NCBI GenBank assembly: GCA_012934845.2
Contig: WNNJ02000864.1
Location: forward strand, 1-64,000
DNA length: 64,000 nucleotides
Direction: 5' to 3'
From: Pomphorhynchus laevis
Lineage: Eukaryota; Acanthocephala; Palaeacanthocephala; Echinorhynchida; Pomphorhynchidae
Of the stretch, positions 1 to 9,784 are shown in pieces (within the stretch, counting starts at the first letter, position 1; the number at the start of each line of letters is the position of its first letter). Both the position numbers and the translations under genes were made by a program. A model generated the notes under the pieces. It did no database searches. It had not been told where the DNA came from and was given only the letters and a program-made list of their open reading frames with translations.

Positions 1-181
1 CATTACCGAATATTGGCATTGTGACTCCGACGATCTTGCTATTCGTCGTCTATGTCGCTCAGGTTTTTCTAAAGTTAAATCAGCACGTCCAATTGCCTCT
101 CATACATCTACAGCTTCTAACCATGGCGGTATTGTTGCCATTGCTCGTCACGCAACGTCTCTACGTAAAATTAATGCTAAT

Positions 182-453
182 ATCCGTTGCACTTCTCTCG
201 AATTGCTAATATGCAGATCATCAACTCCTTTCCCTCTTTAACTTGTAATTGTGTACCGTCCAGGCTCAGCCGCCCCCTCACGTATGTTCTTTAGCGAGCT
301 TGCAGATTTACATTGACATCCGTTACACCTCGTTCGAATTACCCATATGCAGATTATCAACTCCTTTCCCTCTTTAACTTGTGATTGTATACAGACCAGG
401 TTCAGTTGCCCCCTCACGTATCATCTTTAACGACCTTGCAGATCTTATGTCTG
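182..453 (+). repeat. Diverged tandem duplication of 136 bp inside the endonuclease region
   Basis: ATCCGTT at 182 recurs at 318, and the following ~130 bp match with scattered differences. Both units contain ATCAACTCCTTTCCCTCTTT or a close variant and end near TTGCAGAT. Each encodes the same piece of the endonuclease (the YRPGS-like motif), so this copy carries that motif twice. Confidence 0.8.
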
Positions 454-456
454 ACT

Positions 457-493
457 GTTCATTGTCTTATACTCTCGATATAAGACAATGAAC
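457..493. repeat. Perfect 15-bp inverted repeat (hairpin)
   Basis: GTTCATTGTCTTATA at 457-471 is exactly complementary to TATAAGACAATGAAC at 479-493, with a 7-base spacer. It lies between the duplicated endonuclease segment and the linker of the family A element. The sister copy near 30,620 has no such palindrome, so it was acquired in this copy. Confidence 0.8.
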
Positions 494-2623
494 TTCTCGA
501 TATCACTATTCTCTGTACAGCCATACTCAATTCTTCACTCTTTTCACTTCCTCTTCACTATCTCTCTCCCGATTATCTCTGCATTCTGATTGATTCTGAA
601 CTTACGTCGATCCTCAATAACCTTTTGCCTAGTCGACTCCGACGTTCTCAGCGCTTGCGCCGAAAAGAGTGACTCCGTCACTCTTTTTGTGTGTATAATC
701 GCTTTCTTAAACGTTCTCCTAACTCACTCCCTCCAAATCTCCGTGATTCCTACTTTTCTCTACGTCGTTCACATCTTATTCTTATACGTACTAAACGTAC
801 AATCTTTTGGCGAAATCAACTTTAGTCATCTTCCAACTCTAAATCTCATTGGAAAATCTTAAACTCAATTCTTTCACGATCATCTACACCTTGTAATATA
901 AATCCTGATGAATTTTCTTCTTATCTACAAACTAAGTTATCTAATTTACATATTCTACTACCCACAGCCCCCTTGTACCCTCGCTTCTCTTTCAATACCT
1001 TCCTCTCAGTGCTATTCCACCTTCTTCCCGTTTCATCTGATGAAGTTTCTTCGTTTCTGCTGTCATTAGCTAAGGAAACCTCTCCCACTGACCCGATTTC
1101 CACTCACTTGCTTAAAAATATCTGCTCCGCTATCTCACCCTTCCTAACCACATTGTTCAACTTGTCCATCCGTAGCCGTACATTTCCTTACATCTGGAAA
1201 TGCGCCACTGTTCGTCCTCTCATCAAAAAGCAATCTTTCGACTCCACACTACCATCTTCGAACCGTCCAATCTCACTTCTCCCAACCCTCTCTAAGCTCT
1301 TTGAGCGTCTCGTTCTCAAGCAAGTTAATACATATCTCTTTTCCTCCAACTTAGTTCCTCCCTTCCAAGCCGCTTTTCGCTCTAATCACTCCACTAAAAT
1401 TGCCTGTCTTAAAGTTTATAATGACTTACTCATATCGCGCGATCATAAATTACGTAGTGTCATAGTTTCTCTTGATCTATCGTCTGATTTTGACATCGTC
1501 GATCACTCGATTCTTCTCCATCGCCTTCGTCATGATTATGGCTTCTCTTTACCCACTGTATCATGGTTTCCTTCAAATCTATCAAACCGTACATTTCGCG
1601 TCTATTCTAACTCGTCTTTCTCCCATCCTTCATCCATCCCGACCGGTGTTCCACAAAGCTCCGTATGAGGCCCTATGCTTTTCTCTCTTTTTATCGATGA
1701 CTTGTCTTCGATTTTTCATACATTTAACTTCTATGTTATGCAATATGCTGATGACATTCTCATCTATGCTCATGCACCTGTTTATCGTATTCACGATCTT
1801 AGTGTTTCTCCTTACGACTATCTAGTCTCAATTTCCAATCATCTTTCTTCTCTTCGCCATTCTCTGAATCCTGATAAATCTAAAATTATGTGTATCCTAC
1901 CTTGACGCTTAGACTTCGAAACTCCATCCGTATCATTAAATTCTACAATTCTTCCTATCGTTGATAATCTCGTTTTCCTAGGCTTTCATTTCGACAACCG
2001 ACTTTCACTTAAACCTTTCGTTAGAGATAAAGTACGCTCATCTACCTTGATACTCCGCAATCTCAGTCAACTTCGTAGATTGATTGATTTTCCTTCTTGT
2101 ATGACTCTCATATCTTCTCTACTTTCTTCTATACTCGATTATTGTCTTCATCTATTTTCCAACTCACCTAAATCCACTCTTCTTCCTTTACAACGTATCT
2201 TCAACGCTGCCGTCCAAGTTATCCTCCGTCTTCGTCGTTTTGATCATACATCCCAGCATCTTGTTTCTCTTGATTGGCCATCCATTTATTGTCGTGTTCA
2301 AATTCGTCTTCTTATCATTGCTTTTCGCCTTATAACTTCTCATACCCCTTCATTTCTCAACCTTCCTTTTCTCGACAATTCTCGTACTGTGTATTGTGCT
2401 CTGCGTTCCCGTAATTCCCTTCTTTTACATGTCCCAAACTACTCTATCTCTTTTGGCTTCCGCTCCTTCGTCGTGGCTGCTCCTCTCTTGTGGAATCAAC
2501 TGCCTATTCATATCCGCCAATCAACATCAATGCCGTGCTTCAAACTCCAAACTCAATTCCATTTCAACAATTAACTAATTATCTGTGACTTTTGCTGTTC
2601 TTTTTTTGTTAGTGGTCATGTAA

Positions 2624-2640
2624 GCGTGCATTTTGCACGC
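2624..2640 (+). other. 3' UTR stem-loop, family A copy 1
   Basis: GCGTGC and GCACGC form a 6-bp stem around the loop ATTTT. It sits just before CATTTGCCAC near the 3' end of the element. Confidence 0.7.
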
Positions 2641-2754
2641 ATTTGCCACATTAAATAAATTATTAGTACAAACATTTGTTGATTGATTTGAATTTTACTC
2701 AACTTATGTTTTTTTATCAAAAAATATTATTATTAAAAAATAAAATAAAAAAAA

Positions 2755-3594
2755 TCTACATCAAAGGATATAAAAATGGCAGTCGTTTTTGGACGTTGTG
2801 TATTACAGTAGATACCCTGTCGTAAAATCGCAATGATCAGAAAGACAATTTAACGTAGACTCGATTTATGGACGAAAGGTGAATTCTTAGCACTGTTCGA
2901 GGAGGCGTGTACATTACAGTTAAGACAAAAATTAAAAAAAAACGTAAATACACAAACTCTGATTGGATTAAACAATATTGTACTCTGTTGCGCAAGGGCA
3001 AACTAAAGGTCGCCACAAGTATTCTTACAGGTCAAGATAACGATGGCACACTCCGTCCAGATGTGATTATTGGAGACATGTCCGTAAAAGAACACCTGGA
3101 AAGGTTACATCCTGAGCCGTCACACGCAAATCCTGAAGCACTTATCAAGTTTCCAATGCCAGAGGCTATTCCGCATCATCCGGCGACTTTCCTTGCGATT
3201 GACAGTGCAGCTATTGTTCGCTCAGCTCGTACAATCACAGGTTCAGCTGGTCCCTCGGGGCTCGACGCACAATGGCGACGAATGTTAACAGCATTTGGCA
3301 AACATTCCAACGGATTGGCCGAGGCATTAGCATAACTAGCGGTCCGCATAGCTTCTGTCAAAATTCCACTTGAAACTCTAGAAGCATTAGTTGCCAGCCG
3401 ATTAGTAGCTTTACCAAAAAAGTGGTGGAATACGCCTTTCGGAATCGCCGACGTAGCGCGTCGCATAATCTGCAAAGCGATACTGTTTCATATCAAGTCA
3501 GATATACGGGACGCGGCTGGTTCCTTACAACTTTGTGCATCTCAACGTAGTGGAATTGAATACACGATTCACTCATTGCGTGAAAACATTTTGC
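2755..3594 (+). mobile_element. Fragment of family E (restriction-endonuclease-type non-LTR element), RT region only
   Basis: Translations match the middle of the complete family E protein at 15,336-18,494: MSVKEHLERLHPEP against its RSVKEILEELHPHP, GSAGPSGLDA in both, and SLQLCASQRSGIEYTIHSLR near 3520-3580 against TLQLCASQRNGIEFAIHSLR. The copy holds stops (near 2810 and 2850, and after LAEALA near 3335). It lacks the 5' end, the catalytic FADD box and the endonuclease. It is cut off at the 5' end of the family C element. No continuation was found on the far side of that element, so this is not a simple insertion with both flanks kept. Confidence 0.85.
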
Positions 3595-3689
3595 ATAGGA
3601 GTTCGAAAATCCTCCTCCGTCACCAATGCCTCGTACTGTCCATCGAATATAAACATTCTTCAGATGTTTTCTGTTAATGATGTAGTGCT

Positions 3690-3899
3690 AGAGCTCAAGC
3701 GGCTTAAATCGTCAGGTTCTATTTGTCCTGATCGTTTACCACCGGTATTTCTCAAGAATATCGCTGATGTTATCGGCATACCACTATATTGGATAGAGCT
3801 CAAGCGGCTTAAATCGTCAGGTTCTATTTGTCCTGATCGTTTACCACCGGTATTTCTCAAGAATATCGCTGATGTTATCGGCATACCACTATATTGGAT
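3690..3899 (+). repeat. Perfect in-frame 105-bp tandem duplication
   Basis: Units 3690-3794 and 3795-3899 appear identical. Each encodes 35 residues beginning ELKRLKSSGSICPDRLPPVF. The frame is kept, giving an RT with a repeated segment just N-terminal to its first conserved block. The relative at 18,804 has this segment once. Confidence 0.93.
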
Positions 3900-5335
3900 T
3901 TGTGTCGCCTCCTTGTACTTCGGTTGTGTCCCGATGAATTGGAAACTTTCGTTGATAAGGCCCATTTTGAAGAAAGGTGATCCATCTTCAGTTGAAAATT
4001 ATCGCCCGATAAGTCTAACGTGTGTATTCTGTCGAGTTTTGGAAAGGATAATATACCGCATTCTAAGCGATTATCTAGAATCCAACAAATTATTGTGTAA
4101 CAATCAACATGGATTTCGAAGGGATCGCTCAACAATCACTAATCTCTTGATTGCCCAGAATAGCTGGGGTTCGTTAGTTGATAAGGGCTTTGATGTTGAT
4201 ATATTATTTTTTGATTTTTCAAAAGCGTTTGATATGCTTCCACATGACATCTTGATTCAGAAAATGCGTGCTCTAAACATTGATCCACTTATTATTCGCT
4301 GGATAAAAGAATTTTTATCTAACAGATTCTATCAGGTTGTTGTAAATGGTTCTCTTTCTGATCCTTATCCGGTCAATGTTGGAGTTCCGCAGGGTTCGGT
4401 CCTCGGCCCATTGTTATTCTGTATTTTCATTAATGACCTTCCTTCCATTTTGAACTCACACTCTCTTTTATATGCAGACGACCTAAAAATTTGGCAGGCT
4501 ATCCGGTCAGATTCGGACACGGTGCTAGTTCAATCGGATATCGACAGCATTTCCAACTGGGCTTATATGAATGGTCTGTCACTGAATATATCAAAGTGTG
4601 CATGTATGCGTTTACAATCACGCAGTCATAGTGTGTATCCAACTTATCATCTTGAGGATCAGAACATTAAAGTAGTAACTCGTCTTAGCGACCTTGGAAT
4701 AGTAGTTGCGAATGATTTTTCGACTAGTTGGAATACTGAGTTGGCTTGCTCGAAAGCAAATCGAATGGTTGGGATGATTCGTAGAACTTTTAGTGTGTTG
4801 AGTCCAGTTTCATTTAGAGCACTCGCCAACGCATTTGTGATCAGTCATCTTACCTATGCATCACAATGTTCGTTCCCAAGAACAGTATACGAGAAAAGTA
4901 GAATTGAAAATGTGCTGCGCCGGGCAACAAAGCTCGTAAATTCAGTTAAAGCCTTACCTTATAATGAAAGGCTAAAAAAACTTGGTATGGTTTCTATAAG
5001 CGACCTTCGGTTTCGGCGAGATATGTGTTCAACATGGGAAGCTTTACACAAGGAAAATCACGTCTTAAGAGAATTGATGACTGTTCGGAAAAGTCGGGCT
5101 TTGCGTGGACACAATTTTACTTTAGCCCATCGCCGAGTTATACGCTCTAAAACTGTACAATTTGGACACCAAATCGTAGGTAAGTGGAACCGATTAAGTG
5201 AAGAAATTGTCAACTCAAGATCGGTTTCAGCATTCAAACATAAACTTTTGTGACTTTTGTTTGTGAGTCTTTTTTTTCTTTACTTTTCCTTTTTTTTAAC
5301 AGTGCAACTGTGAGCTTTGCTCGTCTGTTTGTCGA

Positions 5336-5353
5336 AATAATAATAATAATAAT
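5336..5353. repeat. (AAT)6 tract shared by two convergent elements
   Basis: It is the 3' tail of the plus-strand family C copy and, read on the minus strand as (ATT)n, also the 3' tail of the minus-strand family D copy. The two elements therefore meet tail to tail on one microsatellite. Confidence 0.85.
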
Positions 5354-5377
5354 GCAGAGGTTTATTATCCCATTTAA

Positions 5378-5387
5378 GCCTCTCGGC
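5378..5387 (-). other. Small GNRA-type hairpin in the family D 3' UTR
   Basis: Minus-strand GCCGAGAGGC forms a GCC/GGC stem closed by a GAGA (GNRA) loop. The same ten bases stand in the 3' UTR of the full-length copy at 15,163-15,172. Confidence 0.5.
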
Positions 5388-5512
5388 ATAGGGCAAAATA
5401 AATAAATAAATCAAAATCAAAGTACAAAAGTTGTTCTGTATCCAATGAGAAATCTGGACATGATGACTGCCTTGCATGGGTGTGTAGAAACTGCATATAA
5501 ACATTTACGAAA

Positions 5513-8281
5513 TTACAAAAGCCCTTGATCAATCTGTTTCAATGGCATAGATGACAAAAACGAGCAGTTGAAAACATGTAGCAACTCAGAGCACTGTTGC
5601 GAGCAAAATCGGCAAAAGCAATTCGAGCAGCGAGAATGAAAAGGAAGCCGAATTGAGCAAAATTTACTGTGGTATCCGTCTAAGGACAAACGCCAAATAA
5701 GCGGCCGCTTAATATAATTAGGGTTCCTCCAAGCCGATTGCGTGTAAGCGGGAGAACTGTATATATCGGGATCTAATTTCGCAACCTTGGAATTGAAGAG
5801 ATGTATGCTCGTTAAATAGCTATCAGTTTCATCTAAATTAAACATTCTTCGTAATTTTATTGAGAGTGGGAAAGATCTACTGAGAACAGCAACGGCTGTT
5901 GACGAAGACTTCGGAGAAACACCAACAATTCGCTTTAGAAAACGCCAGAAACACTTATCAATCATTTGAAAGTCGGTCGTTGTTAAATCCGACCAGAAAC
6001 ATCGAAGCCCGTAACTCAATATTGGAAGAAGCATTACGTCAAAATACCTAATCGCTCCATCATACGAAAGCGAACCAAGCCTGGAAGCTGCGTAAGCTGA
6101 AGTTATCACTCTCGATGACTGTTTCAGTAGATGAGCTCTAAAGGACCATCGTGAAGTGAGCAAAAAACCGAGATATTTGTAGCTAGTAACAAACTCTAAA
6201 GGAATATTCCCGATAAACAGAACATCATCTCGACAACGTGGACCACCCTTCCTAAATTTCACAATCTTGGTTTTCGCGATATTAATCGTTAGTCTATTAG
6301 AATCACAATACTTCACAAGTGCTGAGATGGCCGATTGAGCCGCGTTCTTATTGAGAGTAATTAAGGCGAGATCGTCAGCATACAATATAGACCACACATC
6401 AGGCACGGCAGAACGAATATAATCTGGTAGGTCCATCATGAAAAATGCAAATAAAAGTGGGCTCAGTGGGTCACCTTGCTGGACCCCGCGACTAGCAATG
6501 AGCGATTCTGAATAATTTACCCCGTCGAATATTCGTAAAGAACTGGGACGTAGAACTCTTTCGAGTAGAAATAGGAAATCGCTGTGGACGTTAACCTTAT
6601 CGTGAAGCTTTGTCAATAACATAGATCTTTCAATCGAGTCAAACGCTTTAGCGAAATCGACAAAGACTGAATACAACGAAGAGTGTCTAAGAAAAGTATC
6701 AAGAACATGCGACCTTAGAATTAAAAGAGCACTAGAAGTGGAATGACCTTTTCGAAACCCATGCTGTTCAGCGGGTAGAAGAGCGCTACGCAACCGTACC
6801 AAACGCAAGGACATAAGATTCGAGAGCAGTTTATATGAATGATTTAATAGCGCTATTCCTCTATAAGAGTCTTGGCATAATGGGTCCCCTGAACCCTTGT
6901 AGAGTACTTTAATGATGCCATCGCGCCACTCGAGAGGCATGGGTTGTCCCCTAAGAATTGCATTGAAGAAAGAGACCCAATAGTTAGCGAGTAAGTTGAA
7001 AGACAGCCTGATATGTTCAACGCACAATTGATCAATACCTGCCGCTTTTCTAGCAGACATATGGAGGAGACAATATTCAATTTCATCTACGGTAAACGAT
7101 GAGTTAAGCGGATCAGTATCAATAAGATGACAAAAGATTTGACAATTTGGGTGATTGAAATACGAATGAGTGTCGTCAGCTAGAATCTCTACAAAGTAGC
7201 GGTGCCACCTATTCAAAGGTATACGAGAAGCAAGTTTACAGGATTGAGCACGCACGAGCCACGGAGCAGTCTCAGCCTTGATAAGCAATCTGCGCTCTCT
7301 AATAAATAAGATCCTCAACTTAAATTGCTTCACACCACTAGAGTAAAACGCTCGCAGGTTTTCAAAATCTTTCCTCGAGAGAGCAAACTCATTTGTCTTG
7401 TAAAAAGAGAGTAATATTTTCTGCAATCGTTTCAAGTAGCATGGTAATTTAAACAAAGGACGGGAAGATGGGGAACTATGTCTACACGAAGATAGAAGAA
7501 CATCGCGAACCAACGAGTAACTCGCCGAAATTCGGCCATCATTTACAAAATGCTTAGCGGTCTCTAATGCGCTCGAATCGAGAGCATCGATAAATATCCT
7601 TCTACTTGAGTGCTGTGTAGGAAGAAAATTACTAGGATAATCCAGAAGACCGTCAAATATGCATATAACTGGCTTATGTTTTCGACGTAGCATCCATACG
7701 GACTCAAAATCTAAGCACATGTTATGAACACCCGTGTTAGTAAAGATTAAATCGAGACAACTTCTTGATTGACCAACTTCATATGTCCAACCTTCAATCG
7801 GGGCATGAAGAATTAGATTGTGTGAAGCGAAGAACTCTATTAGTAGCTCTAGTTTAAGAGAATATTTGCTAGAATTCGCGTTAAAGTCACCGGCTATAAT
7901 AAATGGTTTATCGGAAGGAACATCCTCGAGAAGTTCGGACAGCTCACTTATAACAACACACGCATTCAAGGACGGGTTGAAATAGCACGCAATTATAACT
8001 AAGTTTGGCGAGTCTAGGAACACAGTGTTTTCAGTAGTCTTGCAAGACCAGTCTCGAAATAAATAATTAACTGCTAGAAGAACACCTCCACGAGGTCGAC
8101 CACGATCACCCAGGGTAGCCAAAACTTCGAATGTATAAAATGCATCTAACGAAACAGAAGAAGATGCGAATGTTTCAAGTAGAACAACCACATCAAAAGA
8201 TGAGATATACGTACCGAAACCCTCCCTCAAAAGTGTTTCAATACCTTCAACATTGAAAAGCAAAAGTCGACGTAAGCACAT
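5513..8281 (-). CDS. ORF2 of family D copy 1: APE endonuclease plus reverse transcriptase
   Basis: An uninterrupted frame of about 922 residues from the ATG at 8281; an in-frame GTG lies at 8311. The N-terminus carries an APE-type endonuclease: LLLFNVEGIETLL, then LLETF (the usual E), GRPRGGVLLAV, GDFNANSSK (catalytic D/N) and CLDLIFTNTG. The RT follows: YRGIALLNHSYKLL, EQHGFRKGHSTSSALLIL, VFVDFAKAFDSIERSML, VQQGDPLSPLLFAFFMMDLP and the catalytic LYADDLALI. The C-terminus has a Cys/His knuckle, CSNCFCRFCSQQCSELLHVF. The enzyme would nick the target and prime cDNA synthesis of its own mRNA. The start is uncertain, because the relative at 12,159 begins some 15 residues earlier, while here the equivalent upstream stretch is in another frame. 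Confidence 0.88.
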   Translation of the reverse strand: MCLRRLLLFNVEGIETLLREGFGTYISSFDVVVLLETFASSSVSLDAFYTFEVLATLGDRGRPRGGVLLAVNYLFRDWSCKTTENTVFLDSPNLVIIACYFNPSLNACVVISELSELLEDVPSDKPFIIAGDFNANSSKYSLKLELLIEFFASHNLILHAPIEGWTYEVGQSRSCLDLIFTNTGVHNMCLDFESVWMLRRKHKPVICIFDGLLDYPSNFLPTQHSSRRIFIDALDSSALETAKHFVNDGRISASYSLVRDVLLSSCRHSSPSSRPLFKLPCYLKRLQKILLSFYKTNEFALSRKDFENLRAFYSSGVKQFKLRILFIRERRLLIKAETAPWLVRAQSCKLASRIPLNRWHRYFVEILADDTHSYFNHPNCQIFCHLIDTDPLNSSFTVDEIEYCLLHMSARKAAGIDQLCVEHIRLSFNLLANYWVSFFNAILRGQPMPLEWRDGIIKVLYKGSGDPLCQDSYRGIALLNHSYKLLSNLMSLRLVRLRSALLPAEQHGFRKGHSTSSALLILRSHVLDTFLRHSSLYSVFVDFAKAFDSIERSMLLTKLHDKVNVHSDFLFLLERVLRPSSLRIFDGVNYSESLIASRGVQQGDPLSPLLFAFFMMDLPDYIRSAVPDVWSILYADDLALITLNKNAAQSAISALVKYCDSNRLTINIAKTKIVKFRKGGPRCRDDVLFIGNIPLEFVTSYKYLGFLLTSRWSFRAHLLKQSSRVITSAYAASRLGSLSYDGAIRYFDVMLLPILSYGLRCFWSDLTTTDFQMIDKCFWRFLKRIVGVSPKSSSTAVAVLSRSFPLSIKLRRMFNLDETDSYLTSIHLFNSKVAKLDPDIYSSPAYTQSAWRNPNYIKRPLIWRLSLDGYHSKFCSIRLPFHSRCSNCFCRFCSQQCSELLHVFNCSFLSSMPLKQIDQGLL

Positions 8282-8377
8282 AATATCAGAGCATGATTTG
8301 GTACGAACCACACAAGATGAATCAGAACACGGTTCGGTACAAACCCTTTGAGTTGGAAGAAGTTCGGTCGGTGCTAG

Positions 8378-8578
8378 TCATGTATTGCAGTTATTTGTTG
8401 GATCTACCCCGCGATCAATTTGAGACACTATGCTACACCCTTTACGCATCCATCCAATACGAACAACTCTGTTATTACGAATAAAATAACGCTCAGTAGG
8501 ATTCTTAGCTCTAGCCTCCTTAAGCTGTTCAACAAGTGCCTTTCGGGCCTCTTGTTCTACAGTTGAGAGATCAGGATG
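8378..8578 (-). pseudogene. C-terminal remnant of family D ORF1
   Basis: The minus strand reads HPDLSTVEQEARKALVEQLK, then ERYFIRNNRVVRI, and ends at a TGA (8380-8378). It aligns with the ORF1 C-terminus of the complete element (HPDRSIPEREAYRKLREHLK, then HRYIIRESKVVRL). Only the C-terminal ~65 residues survive, because the copy stops at about 8578. Confidence 0.8.
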
Positions 8579-8580
8579 AA

Positions 8581-8800
8581 TGAATACACGATTGAAGATC
8601 GTGATACATATGGCGTATCAAATTTCACTAAGGCACCTTTACCAACACACGTAGTCAAACAAAACCCTTATGAAAGTCAGCTTGACCGTTTAAATTGCTT
8701 ACTTTGTCCTCCTGCTAATCAAATACTAAGCTTTAATTTGGGTATTTTTCTGATCTACATTCATGGCAATAGTACATATGTGGTGGCTTCTTGTGCTTAA
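8581..8800 (+). CDS. Unrecognised open frame directly beside the LINE break
   Basis: A frame opening at the junction with the LINE encodes about 70 residues, including APLPTHVVKQNPYESQLDRL and NCLLCPPANQ. I do not recognise it. It could be the remaining end of an exon of the neighbouring gene, cut or displaced when the LINE inserted. Its last ~40 bp overlap the start of the next gene in another frame. I found no intron with matching phase joining the two frames. It may equally be chance coding. Confidence 0.25.
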
Positions 8801-9542
8801 CAGAATCGCAATACCTGCATTTTCAAGCATAACGGTTAAATCAATTATGAAACTTCAGTGTATATATGCTAGTAAATGGAATTCAAAAAATACGAGTATT
8901 ACATGTTCATTCTACAATAGCGATGATGTAAATTACCTTCTGCTTTATAATTACTCACTGATTGCTTTATCGTTAGATAATGAAGACGATTACCACGGTC
9001 GAAATAGTTTGGCTTCACTCCGAAACGACGTAACACGATATGGGTCTATAAATGTTGAATACATAAATCGGACTTTATTTTTAAGTCAGCAAATCTTAAA
9101 GAGTAATGCCAGCGATGATGGCAGATATGGAAATCGAACTGCTGATCATGAAAGTAACTTTACAAATATTAGTTTACAATCAAGTGTATATATCTGTATG
9201 CATTTTCAAACAAGCGATATTTATACCAAAGGAGATATGATTACAGCTTGTTCAGTTCTCACACACCATAAAACGAACATATTAGAACATAGTGGACCTT
9301 TGCTTGTAACATTCATGTATGTCATTTGCATATTATTTCTTATTCCTGTGATTATTAAGCAACATATAATGAACAAAAAAGCAAAGAAATTTACCAAAAA
9401 GACATTAATGTATGTTGATGAATTTGGCAGGGCTGAGTATTATCGAAACTTGCTGGAAATAAAAGGAATTCTACCAGAAAAACTAGCAAAAAGCGGAATG
9501 TTCGATTTAGACGACGATAAAGTCAATCTTCACATGACTTAA
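8763..9542 (+). CDS. Hypothetical type I membrane glycoprotein (259 residues, single exon)
   Basis: An ATG 12 bp after an in-frame stop opens 259 codons. The first ~20 residues (MWWLLVLNRIAIPAFSS) could be a signal peptide. The central ~160 residues carry seven N-glycosylation sequons (NTS, NYS, NRT, NAS, NRT, NFT, NIS) and at least four Cys, as expected of an ectodomain. A hydrophobic segment at about 178-198 (LLVTFMYVICILFLIPVII) is followed by a basic stop-transfer stretch (KQHIMNKKAKKFTKK) and a ~45-residue acidic cytosolic tail. This gives an N-out, C-in topology. I recognise no family. Codon content and the clear topology argue for a real host gene; the lack of introns and LINEs on both sides leave a retrocopy possible. 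The 9543-9784 stretch after it is AT-rich 3' flank with AATAAATT near 9744. Confidence 0.6.
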   Translation: MAIVHMWWLLVLNRIAIPAFSSITVKSIMKLQCIYASKWNSKNTSITCSFYNSDDVNYLLLYNYSLIALSLDNEDDYHGRNSLASLRNDVTRYGSINVEYINRTLFLSQQILKSNASDDGRYGNRTADHESNFTNISLQSSVYICMHFQTSDIYTKGDMITACSVLTHHKTNILEHSGPLLVTFMYVICILFLIPVIIKQHIMNKKAKKFTKKTLMYVDEFGRAEYYRNLLEIKGILPEKLAKSGMFDLDDDKVNLHMT

Positions 9543-9784
9543 TTCACTACGGTCGCAGTAGTTTTATACAAACAAACTTAAAGGCGTGTTAATTGTTGTG
9601 TTCATTCGTTTGATTTAAACCCATTTTGATTATTTTGATTCTTGCTAAAATTGTATGGTGCGGCGAAGTCAACTTAAATTAGAACGAACAAAATATTACA
9701 TTTATAAATTCAATTTCTAGCACTTAACATAAGAATTTAATTTAATAAATTAATTTAATAATTTAAATCGAAATATCCTACTTT

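Larger units (their letters stand above)
1..2662 (+). mobile_element. CR1/L2-like non-LTR retrotransposon, family A copy 1 (decayed, runs off window edge)
   Basis: The window opens inside an APE-type endonuclease domain: one frame reads TEYWH, then HGGIVAIARHATSLRKIN, and near 250-310 VYRPGSAAPSRMFFSELADL, a typical stretch of CR1/L2 endonucleases. After a linker, the RT follows from about 973: RPISLLPTLSKLFERLVLKQ, then VSLDLSSDFDIVDHS, and QYADDILIYAHAP near 1740, the catalytic YADD box. The C-terminus reads LLWNQLPIHIRQSTSMPCFK near 2490-2540. The 3' UTR has a stem-loop and an A/T-rich end. Several frame changes and stops interrupt it, including a frame change just after the GVPQSS motif near 1665, so it is a dead copy. 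The catalytic box is intact. It is sister to the copies at 30,440 and 39,287. Confidence 0.85.
3595..5353 (+). mobile_element. CR1-like non-LTR element, family C copy 1 (5'-truncated, RT frame open)
   Basis: An open frame from about 3600 to 5253 encodes the RT and C-terminal part. Motifs in order: VENYRPISLTCVFCRVLERI, NNQHGFRRDRSTITNLL, ILFFDFSKAFDMLPHDIL, VGVPQGSVLGPLLFCIFIND, LYADDLKIW (catalytic YADD). After these come the CR1-group block RRATKLVNSVKALPYNERLK and a C-terminal VGKWNRLSEEIV...AFKHKLL. No endonuclease remains, so the copy is 5'-truncated, as target-primed reverse transcription often leaves. The 3' UTR carries GTGAGCTTTGCTCGTCTGTT and ends in (AAT)n. The frame was open through a perfect internal 105-bp duplication, which argues for a fairly recent copy. 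Its closest relative here is at 18,739-21,055 on the other strand. Confidence 0.88.
5354..8578 (-). mobile_element. APE-type two-ORF non-LTR element, family D copy 1 (5'-truncated in ORF1)
   Basis: Read on the minus strand: the end of ORF1 (8578-8378), ORF2 (8281-5513), a 3' UTR with GCCGAGAGGC (5387-5378), then the (ATT)n tail. The organisation equals the complete family D element at 10,750. The 5' break lies at about 8578, directly before unrelated DNA with an open frame. Confidence 0.87.
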
